NCBI GenBank assembly: GCA_036937835.1 | Contig: CM072862.1 | Coordinates: 21,903,001 to 21,967,000 of the forward strand | Length of the DNA stretch: 64,000 nucleotides | Direction of reading: 5' to 3' | DNA from: Pampus argenteus | Taxonomy: Eukaryota > Chordata > Actinopteri > Scombriformes > Stromateidae | Notes under the pieces: model-generated | The model's input: only the letters and a program-made list of their open reading frames with translations | Told to the model about the DNA's origin: nothing | Database searches by the model: none | In this document: one piece after another, positions 1 through 14,238 of the stretch | Layout of the letters: each line of letters begins with the position of its first letter | Numbering within the stretch: the stretch's first letter is position 1 | Program-made: the position numbers and the translations under genes

Positions 1-1280
1 TGGGAAACAGGAAGAGGAGTGGATTTGAGGTCATGGTCAGACACCCATGAATTACCCTCGCTAGTTGCGCTTAAAGGAATTTGATCCGAGTCTGTAGTTG
101 GAAATATTGTTGATTGACTGGTTGTTTGAAGTATTTCTGAAGCTCTTTCGTCCGGTTGGGATGAATGATTGTCGGTCTTAACCTGAACTGTAGTTCCTTG
201 CATGGTGGAGCCTAAAGGTTCTGGGTTCTCTACATCTTCTTGAGATGCAGAGACATTGGTTTCTTGTGTGCTTTTTTCATTATAACTGTCCTCAAAATCA
301 TCCTGTGTCTCTCGAGCACTCCCTGTTGTAGCTACGATACTGCTGTTAGTGGTTTGATGTCCAGGAGTGGGAGCAGCATGTTTTGGAGTCACAGTATTTT
401 CCACCACAGTAAAATCATCATAGTTATTTTCAGTCTCTTCCCCATCTTGCCCCCATTTCACATCCTGTGCAGGCTCCTTTGTTGTGAAAGCCAGACTAGG
501 CATTGTGCTAATGTTTTCAGGCCACCACAGATCGTTATGTTTCTCTTTTTGTGAATGCCTCGTTACAGACAATGGCGGCGAGTGACTGGGAGTCACAGGC
601 AGAAGATAATCCTCTGAAAGAAAGTCATCTAAATTTTCCAAATTAGTTTGCATGGATTCTTTTGTCGCTGGCTTTCTGTTGTTCACAATGTCCAGATTTG
701 TTTTCCGTGGCTGCGCAGCTGTCGGAGTGAAGGAGGAAGTGGCCTTTGAAACTGTAGAAATGGGTGACATCGCCGTGGGAGCTCTTGTAGTTTCCACGTA
801 TGCGGTTTCTTTCACACTGCCGGTTGGCTCAAATTCCTGACTGTCCCCTGAATCTTTTTCCTCGTTCTCGTCTGACAAGTCTTCGTGGAAGTTGATAAAA
901 TTATAGTCATAGTAAAAATCGTCGACTTCAACACTGTTTTCCAGGGAATCGTCAATATTTTCTATGTTATTGTGGTAGTGAAAATCTCCCTCGACAATGT
1001 TATTTAAGTCATTATGACTTCTTGGCTGGGCTCTGGTGGTGCTGTGTTTTGGAGGTGGTTTAGCCACAGGTATGGAGATAATTTCATTGAGCACTTCTTT
1101 GCTCGACCAGCCACTTCCAGACCAGTCGATGCCTCCGAAATTATCCACCACCGGCGGGCAATCCTGGATGTAGCAAGTAGTGGCAGCAAGGGGCTTCTTT
1201 TGTGGCTCACAGTCAACACCTGTGTTTCTGGAGCAGGTTACATTACGCCGACGTACTCCACTTCCACAAGTCAGTGAACA
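1..1280 (-). CDS. adamts7: ADAMTS7 exon 19 (partial): TSR4 and mucin-like region
   Basis: Open in one frame for all 1280 bases and cut by the window edge. It begins CSLTCGSGVRRRNVTC (TSR4), then DWSGSGWSSKEVL with an S-G-S-G motif near residues 1027-1030. The acidic and aromatic VDDFYYDYNFINFHED segment follows. The remainder is rich in Thr, Ser, Pro, Glu and Asp, with sequons such as NIS, NSS, NVS and NHS. This fits the mucin-like domain that carries chondroitin sulfate in mammalian ADAMTS7. One very long exon here is a feature of ADAMTS7 and ADAMTS12. Confidence 0.92.
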
Positions 1281-2292
1281 CTGCAGGAAAGAAAAGAGAG
1301 ACAACCATTATATATATCAGATCAGTATTTACCCAAACTTATACTTTTGAAATGTTTAAAATTGAGGTTATAAGTACAACATATATGTAGGGGTGTGACT
1401 CTTATGGCTGACAACCAAAGGTGTAATCTGGATTAAAACATGAATACGAGTCTATAGCTATGCTGGCGACTATATATTAACATATCGATGTTTAGCATTA
1501 TTCAGCATCTTAGGTTGCTTATTAGCACTAAACATAAAGAGCAGTTGAGGCTGATGAGAATGATGTCATTAGTTTTGCAGGTATTTCACCAGTTATTTTA
1601 GTAGATACACACAGATACACAGATGGGAGAAGAGTGAGGTGGAGTTCAGACCACAGGGTCAACTACTTTTCTTCTCTTTCCTCAGGCTGTAAATGCTAAA
1701 TATGCATGTAAAATCACACTTCAATCCAAAACATCCAAAACGGTGGGTCTGTCTGTCTCTAGTGTACCGGTTGAATTTCTAGCTTTTATATTTTGAGCTG
1801 GAGATGTGAACATGACACATGGTGCAAAAATGAAGAAATTCAGTGAACAAGAACTAGAAGAAGATAAGATCATGGATACCTTAAAAAAAAAAAAAAAGAT
1901 AAAACACCTCTTTCACAGACGGATCCTTTCACAAAATGTCAAAGTGGCTGTAAGATTTTCTAGTGACACTTTCTTTTCCTTTTTTTTTTCTTTCTGGTCA
2001 AGTTGTCAACATATTTGAACCTCATATTCCAAATTCAACCCAGACTCACCTTTGACCAGCTGCCAGCGGTCCAGTCGGCTGGGCAGGGGATGTGTGTGTT
2101 ACAGGAGGATAATGACACAGGTTTGGGTATGTGTTCGCATTCACTGGGCTGCACGGCTTTCTGCTCCTCCACACTTATTGACTGGATGCAGAGCACCGTC
2201 CTCTTAGCCAGGCCTGAGCTCCCACAGCTCGATGAGCATTTCTGCCACTCCCCGACCCACCATCTATACATAGCAACACAAAAGATGCAGAG

Positions 2293-2339
<47 letters not shown>

Positions 2340-3421
2340 ACACAGCTGTGCGTGCAAATCACACATCATTTCATTTTTATTGTTCCGTAGCACACAATGT
2401 CTATATTATGTCTTCAGGGTGTTAATAGTGTTGCTGGCGATGCTTCTACAAAGTACACTACTGAAGTTTCATGAAGTGAACTACAAAAAGGTGTTTTTAT
2501 TGAAGAGAAATACTGCTGGTTATTGTTTCGGCGTAGCTGAGTGTTCATCTAGTTAGCCATCCAGAGTTAATGGTTTACTACAAAATAAACGTTCACTTTT
2601 AATGATCTATATGCCAAAAAAAAAAAAAAAGGGAAATCCAGTTGTTTCACTACCGACATACAAGCTGATAAGATGCAGTTTGGTGCAATAAAGTGTGTGT
2701 GGGCGTAAATAAGTGTGTTGATCCTGTGATCTCAGTGAAGCAACCTGCCAGCTGTGTCTAGGGAGCCTGCTGCTGTTTCTCATGTCCCTTCACTAAAAAG
2801 AACAAAGTCTGACGACATAGTGCTTTTAAAATCACCACAATTAGGAAACTGAAGAAGAAGAAGAAAGAAAAAAAAAACACTCTCAGCCGGCCGTGGTGTG
2901 ATTATATGTATTTTGGAAGGGGAGACAATTTTCATTAATTCACTATCCTCTGTTGTCCTCTTGAGCTCCTCTTTAAACAAAATGTTCCCACAATCAACAG
3001 CAAGTAATAAGACACCAAAACATATCTGGTGCATTTATGTATAATCTATGTTGCACTTTAAGGGATTATAATTTCTAATCTAATGTCATATTATTCTTAT
3101 AGTTTTACCTCATACTTACAGGTTTATGTTGAATCTCTGCACCTAATAACGTATTTACTCATTTCACTATTGTAAGAAATTAACTATATTAATGCTATTT
3201 ATAGATAAGCCGATAATCTCTATGGATTTATTCATAACAAAGACGCTAATTATATTTTTTAGGGATGCAAGGTTAAGTGGGAGTAATAATATCAATTATC
3301 TTTTCATATTATTCTTGTGCTATTTCAATTCATAGTTTCAGCAACAGATTTTTATTCTGCTGTAGAAAAATACAGAATCTGTGACTATGCTTTGTATATG
3401 TGATGCCCTTCATTCTCTCTC

Positions 3422-3457
<36 letters not shown>

Positions 3458-6400
3458 TTTGTCAGTGAATATTTCAGGAGTCCTTTTGTAAATAATATCC
3501 AGGAGGTAAACTCACATGACTGGACACGGCTCCTTGTTGCAGCTGGTTTGGTTATCATCAGGTCGGGTTAAGGGGTCACAGAAGTGCTCCTCTACTATCC
3601 CAGTTGTCTTCTCCACACAGTGAACAATCTGCCTCTGAACACCTGGAGTACCAGAGAAATGTGAAAAAAAACAACTATTGTAAGCAAGCATGCACAAACA
3701 CACACACAGCTCCAGGCAAAGAATAATAACAGCCTAGCACCTAGCAGACATCTAACAATGGTACAATTTAAAAAAAGAAAATTTGTGAATACACAGCACA
3801 AACATATACTGTCCTATAAGCGCACACAACCAGGAGAAAGGCTAACACAGTGTGGACATAACACACATATATAAAAGCAATCGCATGATTTCAGTGTACA
3901 TGCATGCTCCAAGGCTGTTGTACAGAATTAAAGGATAAGTTAAATTAAAGGATATGTTAAATAACTCACTATAATCCTTATAATACACATGCAACACAAG
4001 CATAGGTAATGTACACGTCTTGTAAAATGGCTCTCTAATTATATAAACACAAATCAATTTCCTCCTTCTCCATCTAAAAAAAAAAGACTAGTTGGACAGA
4101 AATACATTTCAGTATCTACCACAAGTGTCACATCCAGCATTAGACACAGCGTTACATTGTAAAGAACTTGTCTCCCAAGGCTGACAGATATATCTCTCCT
4201 GTTGTGATACTACTCTCCATCATTACTCACACCCTCTCCCGAGGGGGTTACCACCCCATCAGAGCAGGAGACACCTCTCACCTCTCTGTGTCCTTTGCTC
4301 TGCTCCCGCTGAGCCTTCACAATGCGTGTCTGATAGCTAATTTACACCTTGAAAGGCATTTCTTAAAAAGGACAAGACAGTTGAATTTGGAAAACCAGAT
4401 AGGGGTAGAAAGACAAAAAAAAAAACCCCAGTCATAGTCATGTTGATTACATGGCCTTTTGGCTAAATTGAATCGCCACTTGAATAAATACTTTTCTGTG
4501 ATGGATTAAATCCTGTTCCTGGCACATGGATAAGGGGACAGTTATTTTGCCATATGCTGCAATTGAATTAACCTTAAAGAGACTTTTCATATGTGAGGAG
4601 AAGGTGGATTTTCTAAAGAAAACATCTACCTAATCTCTACACATCTACACTGTACATACTTTATATATAATTGACAATTTTCTTAATTTCTTTCTTCTTT
4701 AAACTATTGAGTTTTAAGCTTGAAGACATTGTTGGTCCAGCTGAAGGTTTTTAGTTGCTACACCATTTAAATAGGAGTGACAAGGCCAGCGATTGTCTAT
4801 ATATGTTTCTTATTGTCAATATATCACATGTGCAGATGCGTTGACCCAAATTACATGCATTGTGTGTATTTAAAGCATATAGTAGTCATGTTATATTGAA
4901 GGTGCAAAGTGTGTTAATTCAGATTCTGTATTATCTTGCATCACATAAAGGATGCATTCATTTGTTTCAGTGCAGTTTCTACTTGTGCTGATGGTAATTA
5001 GGGCACTGATTGCAGCAGACTGCATACAATACATTTACATTAATGTCAGCGGTGAAGTGAAGTGAATAGATCAACCACATCAACATCAAAGATGCCAGTC
5101 CAATGTGTGAAGTTCAATCCTTTTACCTGTCAGCTTTCATCATTGTCTCTGGAAATGTCTTTGAAACCACAGTTTTTTTTAAATGTGTTTTTTATGCTAT
5201 GCTAGTTTCAGGAAAGGTTTACTGTTCAGCCACATGTGAAACGCTTTCAAATCTTATATTCATCCAGCCGGATGAGCCAACAGTTTCATTCTCTAACTAA
5301 TCTTCAAGCTCCATCAACCAGCTCTTATGGCAGATCAGAGAGAACCAAACTCTACACAAGAGTGTCAGTTTGATAAATAGCTTGATACAGATTTGTTTAG
5401 AGTTGATTTGTGAAGCTGCTTTAATCCTTGATTACACTAGGGAAGTTGAGTCAGGTCTGACAGCTGTTTTTAACTCATTATTGGGTGCAGAATCCAAAAC
5501 TGATCTCAGTTTTTCTTTATCAAGTATTTAAACTGTAGGATCCCTGTTTTCTTATATACATATGTAAATAAAACACCATGATAAAAACACAAAACACAAA
5601 AAAAAAGCACAAATCCTCTTAATCCCCACTATGCTATCTTTCTGTTAGATATTAATAATACTGACCTATTGGGAGCTGCACACACCTCTCACACAAGTTG
5701 CCATGTAGCTGTAGATGATGATTTATTTTTTTTCCAGTGTTATTGACACATCCTGCATTTCAACTTAGTCGTTTTTATTCTGTACTTTTACCTGCGGCAT
5801 ATATCTATATTTATAAAATGAATGAATTCTATGATAAAAAGGTAAAAGCTCAAGTATGTAAAAAACCTAACAGACGTCTAGTTTAAAATTCTGTTGTATG
5901 TGCCGCTAAAAAAACCTAAAGATTAAAGTTTGTAGAAATCTAATAATACATTCAGAACTTATAAATTAATTCACTTTCATATTGTGGGCGAACGTTTGAT
6001 AAAGGATAAAGGAGTCCTTTCTCTCTTCATCTTACTGGAGGTTTAAGTTATTCAAGTCTCGCTCATATATTCGCTACACAACAGTATTCATGTACATGTT
6101 GAGAATTTTCAAAATAAGAAGTGAAGAATAACCAGGGTCATATTTCATCTCTTCATCATATTTCAATGTTATAATTTTACTTAGAAGACACTTTTATCCA
6201 AACCTACACAACACAATTAATACAACACATGCAAGGATCTATTCAGGTTATTAACAATAAGGTTGTTTTTTAATATAATATACAGATGTGACTTCTATTA
6301 TCTTGTTTGGATCAAACTTTGCACCATATGTTCTGCACAGACCCCAAGAATGCCAAGTGGGCAAAATGAATTGCAGAAATAAGATATCATAATACTGCCA

Positions 6401-9400
6401 TGAAAATAGGCCCCCCATATGATTCGATAAAGGTCATCGATCAAACGAAGGACTCAAGATGCACGTGAAATACAGCTTGTCTGTTCTTCCAGATATAGCA
6501 GCCTGATATAAATCTACCCACCAACCTATCTACAATACAAGCTTAAGTTGTTCTCTTACCTGTTCCACAGGTGACACTACATTCAGTCCAAAAACCGTAT
6601 TTCCAGAAGAAAACTGAGGCGGGAATGTCGTCATCTTCTGATACATTTTGACTGATCGTGTACTCGTAGCGCACTCCTGGATTCGTCTCCTGAAAGAGAA
6701 GCTGTAACACACAAGAGTATAAAATATATATACTGTATATATATAAAAAAAACAGTCAAATATGAACTAAGTAGAACCAGGAACTAAAATCAGATTTCTT
6801 TCTTGTTAGTCCTACCTGAATCCATAGTGGTTCCATGGTAGGCCCAGGTGAAGTTAAGTTTTCCAGATGTCCCGTCCTCTCATAAGTGAACACTGTCCCG
6901 GCTGCCTTGTACTCTCCGTTCCACTGGATAGTCCAGCCACCATTCAGAAAATATTTGTTTGGGTTGTCACTTCGTAGTGCCAAGAAATTCCCAGCTTCAG
7001 CCACCTCCTCGATCCGGATGTCCCGTGCATATGCTGGGATCAGTCCGATGTCGACGTAGCCTTGAGGACAATACATTTTATGTAAGTGATGATGCACAAC
7101 GCGGTGTGAAGATTGCAAATACAACAACGACGACAACATCAATAGCTCTTCCATAAATTGTATTTTTTAAGAAACTTATGTATTTTCTATGTTTGTTGAC
7201 ATTGTCAGAATGTACCAAGTCCTTCAGTCTCCTCAAAGGTTCTCCTCACTGTCGTACAGGTGGAGCCGTTGCCATGACACACGCCGCAGCGATCCTCTAC
7301 GGCACTGGATTCAATCACATAGTCACAGCCTATATTCTGTAAAACACATGCATTGATTGAGAATTAAATGCACAGTGATTACACGACACAGGCTAAATTA
7401 AATTAAAGACATAATACTGCAATTTGAGCATTGGACATATTTTATAATTTCCTTCTTAATGGATTATTTTTCAGTTTATCTTCCACATAAATTCTTTTTT
7501 AATTTAGGAATCAAGCTCTTTTACGTGTATGTGTACTGTTGATTTTGAAATAGACAGCCGTTAAGTTCACTGGCAATCTCTAAAACACAAACTTTGGGAC
7601 AAGCAAGAAGGAAAATGTGGGTGACTGGGTGTCTGATAAAAATGTCACAAAATGTCATGAAATCAGAGCCCAAAGTCTGTAATTGTCCACCGTCCACTCC
7701 GTACACAAACAGCGTCTGTATCTATGACTGGCATTTTGGCCCAGGATGATAGGCAAGAGCCACTGAGAGATAACAGCCACCAATGTTTTATATCAACAAA
7801 ATCATTTTGGTGCAGAATGTCAAATGCACCGGCCAGAGAAAACATGTTGAGGGTTCAACTAACATGAAATACAGATTAAGTCTCAACGTTGATACCTTAC
7901 AGATGCCATTGACGCACATGTCACGGCTTTTGTTGCCTTCCGAGCACGGCGTCCCGTCGGTGACGGCATCACGCATCTTTTCAGAGAAATGTTCGTTCAG
8001 TGGACGGCAATGCAGTTCACAGGGGTTGACTGAAAGTGTGTAACAACAGACGCAAAGTTATTTTAATCATGGTCACAAAACACATGAATCCCGTCAACCT
8101 GAAGTTAAAGGTAAATCTGCTCACCGCTGTTGATGACAGCTACCCACTTGTAGAACTTGCCCTTGTAGGGCATGGCGTTGAAGTGACTGCACTGGGAGTC
8201 TCTGAAGGTGGGCTGCTCGTGGGGACATGGTGTGGTGTTACAGATCTTGTACCTCAGTCTCTCTCCCAGACAATACTTCCCTCTGTATTTAGGACTGTGA
8301 AAAACAGTCAAATGTGTTATTTCAGTGCCGCTTATTGACTTTTCTTATAATAATAATAATTAGCTGTGATATGGGAGGAAAAAAGGGGTCTAGATATGAT
8401 ATATTGAGCGGATTTTGTGCATAATAAGGATGAAAAAAATGGTTCATTTATATAAAAACATGGTAATGATATGATATTATTCTTGCTCCGAGCAACTATT
8501 CACACTTTGTGTAGCAGCGAAGGCTTATGAATAGTTGTATTATATAACTGACACAGTTATGGCTAAGCTAATTATCCCCAAACATTAGGGCTGCAGATTT
8601 TGTCCTCACTTACATTAGAAGCTTATTCGGAGGAGATCTCATAATGTCCAACAGGTGGAAGGATCACAGCGAGTAAAGACCTTAGTTTCAGTGTTCATTG
8701 TTTTACATGTATATAGATGAGTTTAATAACATATTTAATTGAAATTAATTTGAACAAGAAGTAACATGATACCTTAAATATGTATATTTTTTAAAAATCA
8801 TGAAATGCATAAAGCTGTTTGAATCACAATATGTTAAGCAATCTCTAATAAGTCTAAATGTATGCAAGTTTGCTTTTTCAACATTGCTCCACTGATACTC
8901 ATGAAACCTGTTCAGTCCTTTAATCTTTAAATTTAACTCGTGAACTTTTGACAAAGTCCTGGAAGAAAAGCAAACTGCTACACTTTACTTTTGTTTTCAA
9001 GATTTACTGAAACCTTTTAGTTTAGGCCAACAAAGTCTAAACAAGAAATGATCTTTTAATGTTTTAATGTTTTTCAATGTGAAAACAGAGAATGAACAAT
9101 TTTGAAAAGTCAAATATACTAAAAAAAACAACATTTATTATAGCAACTTTCAATAATATTTTGCTGATATATTGCTTCGGCTCAACTCTCGGATTACATA
9201 ATAACTTCTTCTGTCTCTCACTGGCGGGCCACAGGAAGATGAAAAGTGTGAATTAAGTCACTTCCTGATGCTTTTTTCATTACCCGTGTGTCAATCAAAC
9301 TATCTGCCACGTATTTCACTAAACAGGTTATCTCCTCCTGTTCATACAAAGACACTTATTCACACATTCAAGACAGGAACATATGTTCTATGTAAGTACC

Positions 9401-12400
9401 AGCTATTGTAGGCTGTTTGTTCTGGGTAAAATGTACAACCTACACTGGGTTATCACAGTCTCGTTGGGCGCTCTGGACTCCAGCTCCACATGACCTCGAA
9501 CAGGCCGACCACTCACTCCACGACGCCCAGCCGCCATTCACACTGTCTGGGTGATATCCGGCTGCTACACATTGCCCACTTATACACCACTGGTGAGAAA
9601 AAAAAACAACAAAAAAAAACTGCACAGTTTACATCATCAAATAAAAGCAACATGTACTGTTAGTTTCATCTTGTTCTTGAGGAGAAAGCATCTTCTATAG
9701 CTGAAGCTCATCCACTTTGCTGTCTGAACATAATGTTCCCTCTGAGAACAGACTGAGTGCACCGCTGTATTTTGATACAACACAATCTGGTTTTTTTTTT
9801 TTCTTCGACTTTCCAAAGGAGTGAAACTGTACTGAGCAGGTGTCCTTCCTTTATTTCATTTTTCTGCTCTATTTCTTCTCCATTTACTCAGTTAAGTAAT
9901 AAAAAAACAACATTAAAACACCTTTAAAGCAGTGTTACTTGCTTGTTTGGGTGTTTTCCATAAACATCTTATTATCTTTTGACCAATACAGGACATTATA
10001 ATGCCAATACCAATAATTGCGAGACAGATGTTTGGTTTGTTTTTTTCTTTTTACAACACATTGTATGCATATATGCAAAAAGCTAATATCTATTGGTTTA
10101 ACTCATCTTTTAGTATTACAACTGAATTAAAGAATGGTGTTAATCTCTTCACACAGGTGACTTATGAATCAAGTATTACAGTCTATGGCCGCACAACAGT
10201 GTAAAAACCTTTATATTTGCATGGTCATATTCAACTGAGCTCCCTGAATACTTCTACATGTTGACTTCTAGGATCTTACTCACATGCAACTTGCAACAAA
10301 AAAAAAAATCAAAACCTGCATCCGTATTACAATCCTTATGTCTCATTCCTCTCAGCACATAAAAAAGAAGAGAAGATCAACCTTGTCCTCGCCACAACTG
10401 GTCCCGTCCGCAGCGCCGTCTAGCTTTGAGTGGCAGGTTGTTCCCACAGTGCACCACAGAGTGCTGCATACGTTCTAGGAAAGCAGAGAAAGACACATAT
10501 CTTCATTTTTTGGTACCCTTCAGTTCATTACTGTAGGTGCTGGACTTCTAAGTAATAAAATGTGGTTTACTAAGTACTATGGATCTTTGTCCTGTTGTCT
10601 CATCTGACAATACAGGCTCGTTCCCACAGGTTTACTAACAGTATTTGTCTCGACTAAAATCCTTGAATTCAGCTCAGTACAAGTACAAGATGATGTCATT
10701 CATATTGATGGATGAACTATAACCGCACACACAGCAAAGCCTTGCTGTGTGTGTGATATGATGTGTCATTTCTTCAGACACAGAAGATCAAATAGGGTTT
10801 ACTCGCAGGAGCTCTCTCCAGCAAGGGGGTGTTGACGTCCCCATCTGCTCGAAAAAAAACAAGCTTCTCTATGAAATGCTGCCTTTGGGAAATATCTGCC
10901 GAATTCTAATTTGTCACCCTGGTGTTCGGTAGTCAGATTTAATAGTTAAGTAAAATAAAGTTAGTAAAGACATTTCTGGCTTAGTTTAGCTTTAAGTCAG
11001 TAAACAGGTTGTAACAGCTGGTAACCCACGTTTTTATGTATGTATTAAACAAACAAGATATAATATGTTGACATATCATCTATCATCTATATTCAGGGGC
11101 TCCACTGAAATATCTTTACGTGATTTACAAACTCCTTATTTATTTTTGTACTGGTCCTTTATGCAGCCCCCCTTTCAGTTCAGTTCCTCATAAACCAACA
11201 GTAGTAGTAGTAGGACGTCACTTCTTTTGTTCTGCAATCAAAATGGAAACTTCTTAAATACATCCGTATTTTCATGTTCGAGCCCAAATCACAGCCAAGA
11301 TATTAGCAGCAAAGGTTATGGAACAGATGTCATGCTGACGCCATCACGAGGAGGAACAAAGCGTTTAGAGCGGGGAGCGTTATTATCACATTTAACATAC
11401 GACATCATTCCAGTATAAAAGTCTCTATGCCAAACTAAGGTAACCGCCTGTTGCTTTAGCTCCATTTTAGCGTACATACATTAGATAGTATTGATCTTCT
11501 CATCACAGTCACAGCAGGAAAACTGAAATATGAAACTAATACTTTATGTTTTACAGCTCGCCCCAAAAAAACTAAACTGAACTGTGTCCCTGAGTTCAGT
11601 TCATGCGTTAAAAAAAATAAAAAAATAAAAAAGGTTTTCGAACAACTTTTTTGAAACCTGTCTATGAATTAATAAAACAGCAAAGCAGATATGTGCTTCC
11701 TTTTCTTTTATACCCTGTTCAACATCAATACCAGATCCTTGAGGTGTTAAAAAGACTCCAAAGAAAAAAAACGTCTGGCTTGTATTTGCTGCAATAATGA
11801 AGGAGGAAATGTGGAATGTTTATTTCTATGAAGACTGATAACACTAAAAGGTCAAATGCACTGTTTATCATGGACAACCTTGGCTGATTGGTACAATGTT
11901 CAAGGCCTTTTCTTGTTGCTTTGCTTGACATTTCTGATGAATATGCAGGAGGATAGTTTGCATTTTGGTCCAAATTGTCATTCTGTAGATTAGAATAATG
12001 TAAACGATTTTTGACCATTTGAACTTTCAGAATGCAATAATTAAATAAGTGATTTGTGTGCAAAGTATTTTAACTTTTCCAATTAATAATCTGCAGCTTT
12101 TGTTGCAGATAGCATAAAGATATTAACTTTGCAAAAGAAAGAGAAAGGTCACAGTCACTGAACAACACACTTCACATGAATTTTTGGTTGTAAGTAACAG
12201 ATCTGCAGAACCTATAATCTGTATTTGATTCCTCGTGGCCTCGCAGATGGCTCGCTGAGCCACCCCTGTCAAGGGAGATTTATCAGCCTTGGTTACATTT
12301 CATGCAAAAACAGACAAATCAATAGACAAATGCTCCAAAATCCTCAAACCACCCACACATAGAGCAATTTACACACACACACACTAAACAATCAGATGTG

Positions 12401-14188
12401 CTACTGACTCAGGCTGTATTGTGCTTACAAAGTGTAGCCCTCAAAGTGTCAGTCTGGAAGATTATACTGTACAATAAAAAGCTATTGTCATGTTGACCAT
12501 TAGGCCACGGAGGCTTCCTAAAACGTGTTTATATTCATCAGTTCTGTTCACTGTCGACAAACAATGCATTATATTCAGCGTCATATCCAGCACACAACCG
12601 ATCAGAATGAATATTTCTGAAGGGTCTTTAGTTAAAAGCTAAAACCTACATTATGTCTGTCTAATACAACACTGAGATTAATTAAAAGTTCATATTTTAT
12701 GATAAAAAAGCATCAATGCCCAGGTTTAATACTATAACTAATTAATAACTATTGGTAGGACCGCAACAGTTCTTCACAACATCTTTTTTTCCAAATGTCT
12801 TGAAAGGATTTCCACTATTTTAATCTCTTTGAAAATGGTAAGAAATTAATAATAAAGCAAAAAAGTTTACTTAGTTTTTTCTCTGTTTATGTACAGCACT
12901 TTTATCATTTTGACTTTTGAGGTAAAATATCTAAAATGGTATCAAAGTATCAGTCACTTAAATCCATTTCCTTGAAGAAAAGAGAGTGAGCAGCAATAGC
13001 TGAAGGGCAGCACTGTGCGAGATAGCTGCGAGCTATTATAGACATAATCATAATCATAATGGCATGCATTTTAAATTCAGGATTCCTGGTTTTTGTGCTT
13101 TCTGCGAATATGGAGGTAGATATGAAGAAATTAAAGTATGAAGGCGAATTAAAAACACAAAGCAAGTCTTAAGTCAATGAGACTATAAAATATGTGTAAA
13201 GCATCGGCATACCGTATGCACAATTAATAGGAAAGACTGCGCTTGACTGGCAAACGAAGGTTATCAAGAATAAATTAAATATTCTGCATTCTGGTAAGAG
13301 ATTTAACTATCTAGAATTTTATTTTATTACGTCTGAAAAGTGAAGCCAATGCAGAAATGCCTTTAAACCTGCATTCTTCTTTCTATACTGCCAGCAGGGG
13401 GCGACTCCAACAGAAGTCTGATTGTGTTGAAGTCGATGGGAAAATGATCCTGATTCTCACTTGATTTATTACCTCAGTAAACATTTTTGTGACATGTTTA
13501 TGGTCCCAATCGCTAGTTTTAAGTCTTCTTTAATAGAGCATGATGCTCATTTTGTAAATTATGGTCCCATTTAGAGTAAGATAGAAGATAAAGCAAGTTA
13601 TGCTTTTGGGCGTTGCTACCTTTTGATTGACAAGTCGCTACCATGGCAACAAGTAGTATAGGTGATCTTTCCCTAAACTTAACCAAGAGGTTTTAGTGCC
13701 TAAATCTAACCAGATCTCAACCATAGTGGTGTTGCATCGTATAACACGAGCTAGCCATGAAACACAAAGAAGAAGATGGACAGAAATAAAATGTAGCAAT
13801 GTGCTAGAAAATGACAGGAATGAGAAGGTAAACATGGACACAAACAATTCAAGATTAATGAAATTCAAAATATGAAAGTCGGCTGTAGAAACGTATCGTG
13901 AAGAAGGAAGAAGAAGGGAAAAAAAAGCATTTAACACATCTGTTGGGCCTCAAGGATATACGCAGTGCATTCTGGTGAGAACCATCAAATGTAAACATAA
14001 CTATGTTTGTTTACAAGGAAAACAAACACACACACACACACACACACACACTGCTCTTGTAATCAACATTTTTCACTCAAAAACTATGTGAGGGGGAAGC
14101 TGCGGCTGGGTTTTTCCTGAATGTGTGGATCTTAAAACAGGCAGATGGTAATATATATCTGCACGGATCCCACAGTTGTTTTCCTATT

Positions 14189-14238
<50 letters not shown>

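Larger units (their letters stand above)
2264..3515 (-). other. ADAMTS7 intron 17
   Basis: Holds the TA and GT microsatellites listed separately. The rest shows nothing recognisable. Confidence 0.85.

Noticed and set aside
2264..2343. Alternative first exon beginning with alternating Tyr and Ile before TSR3
   Set aside because: It reads through the intron 17 TA repeat; the splice acceptor at 2264-2265 explains the true exon start.
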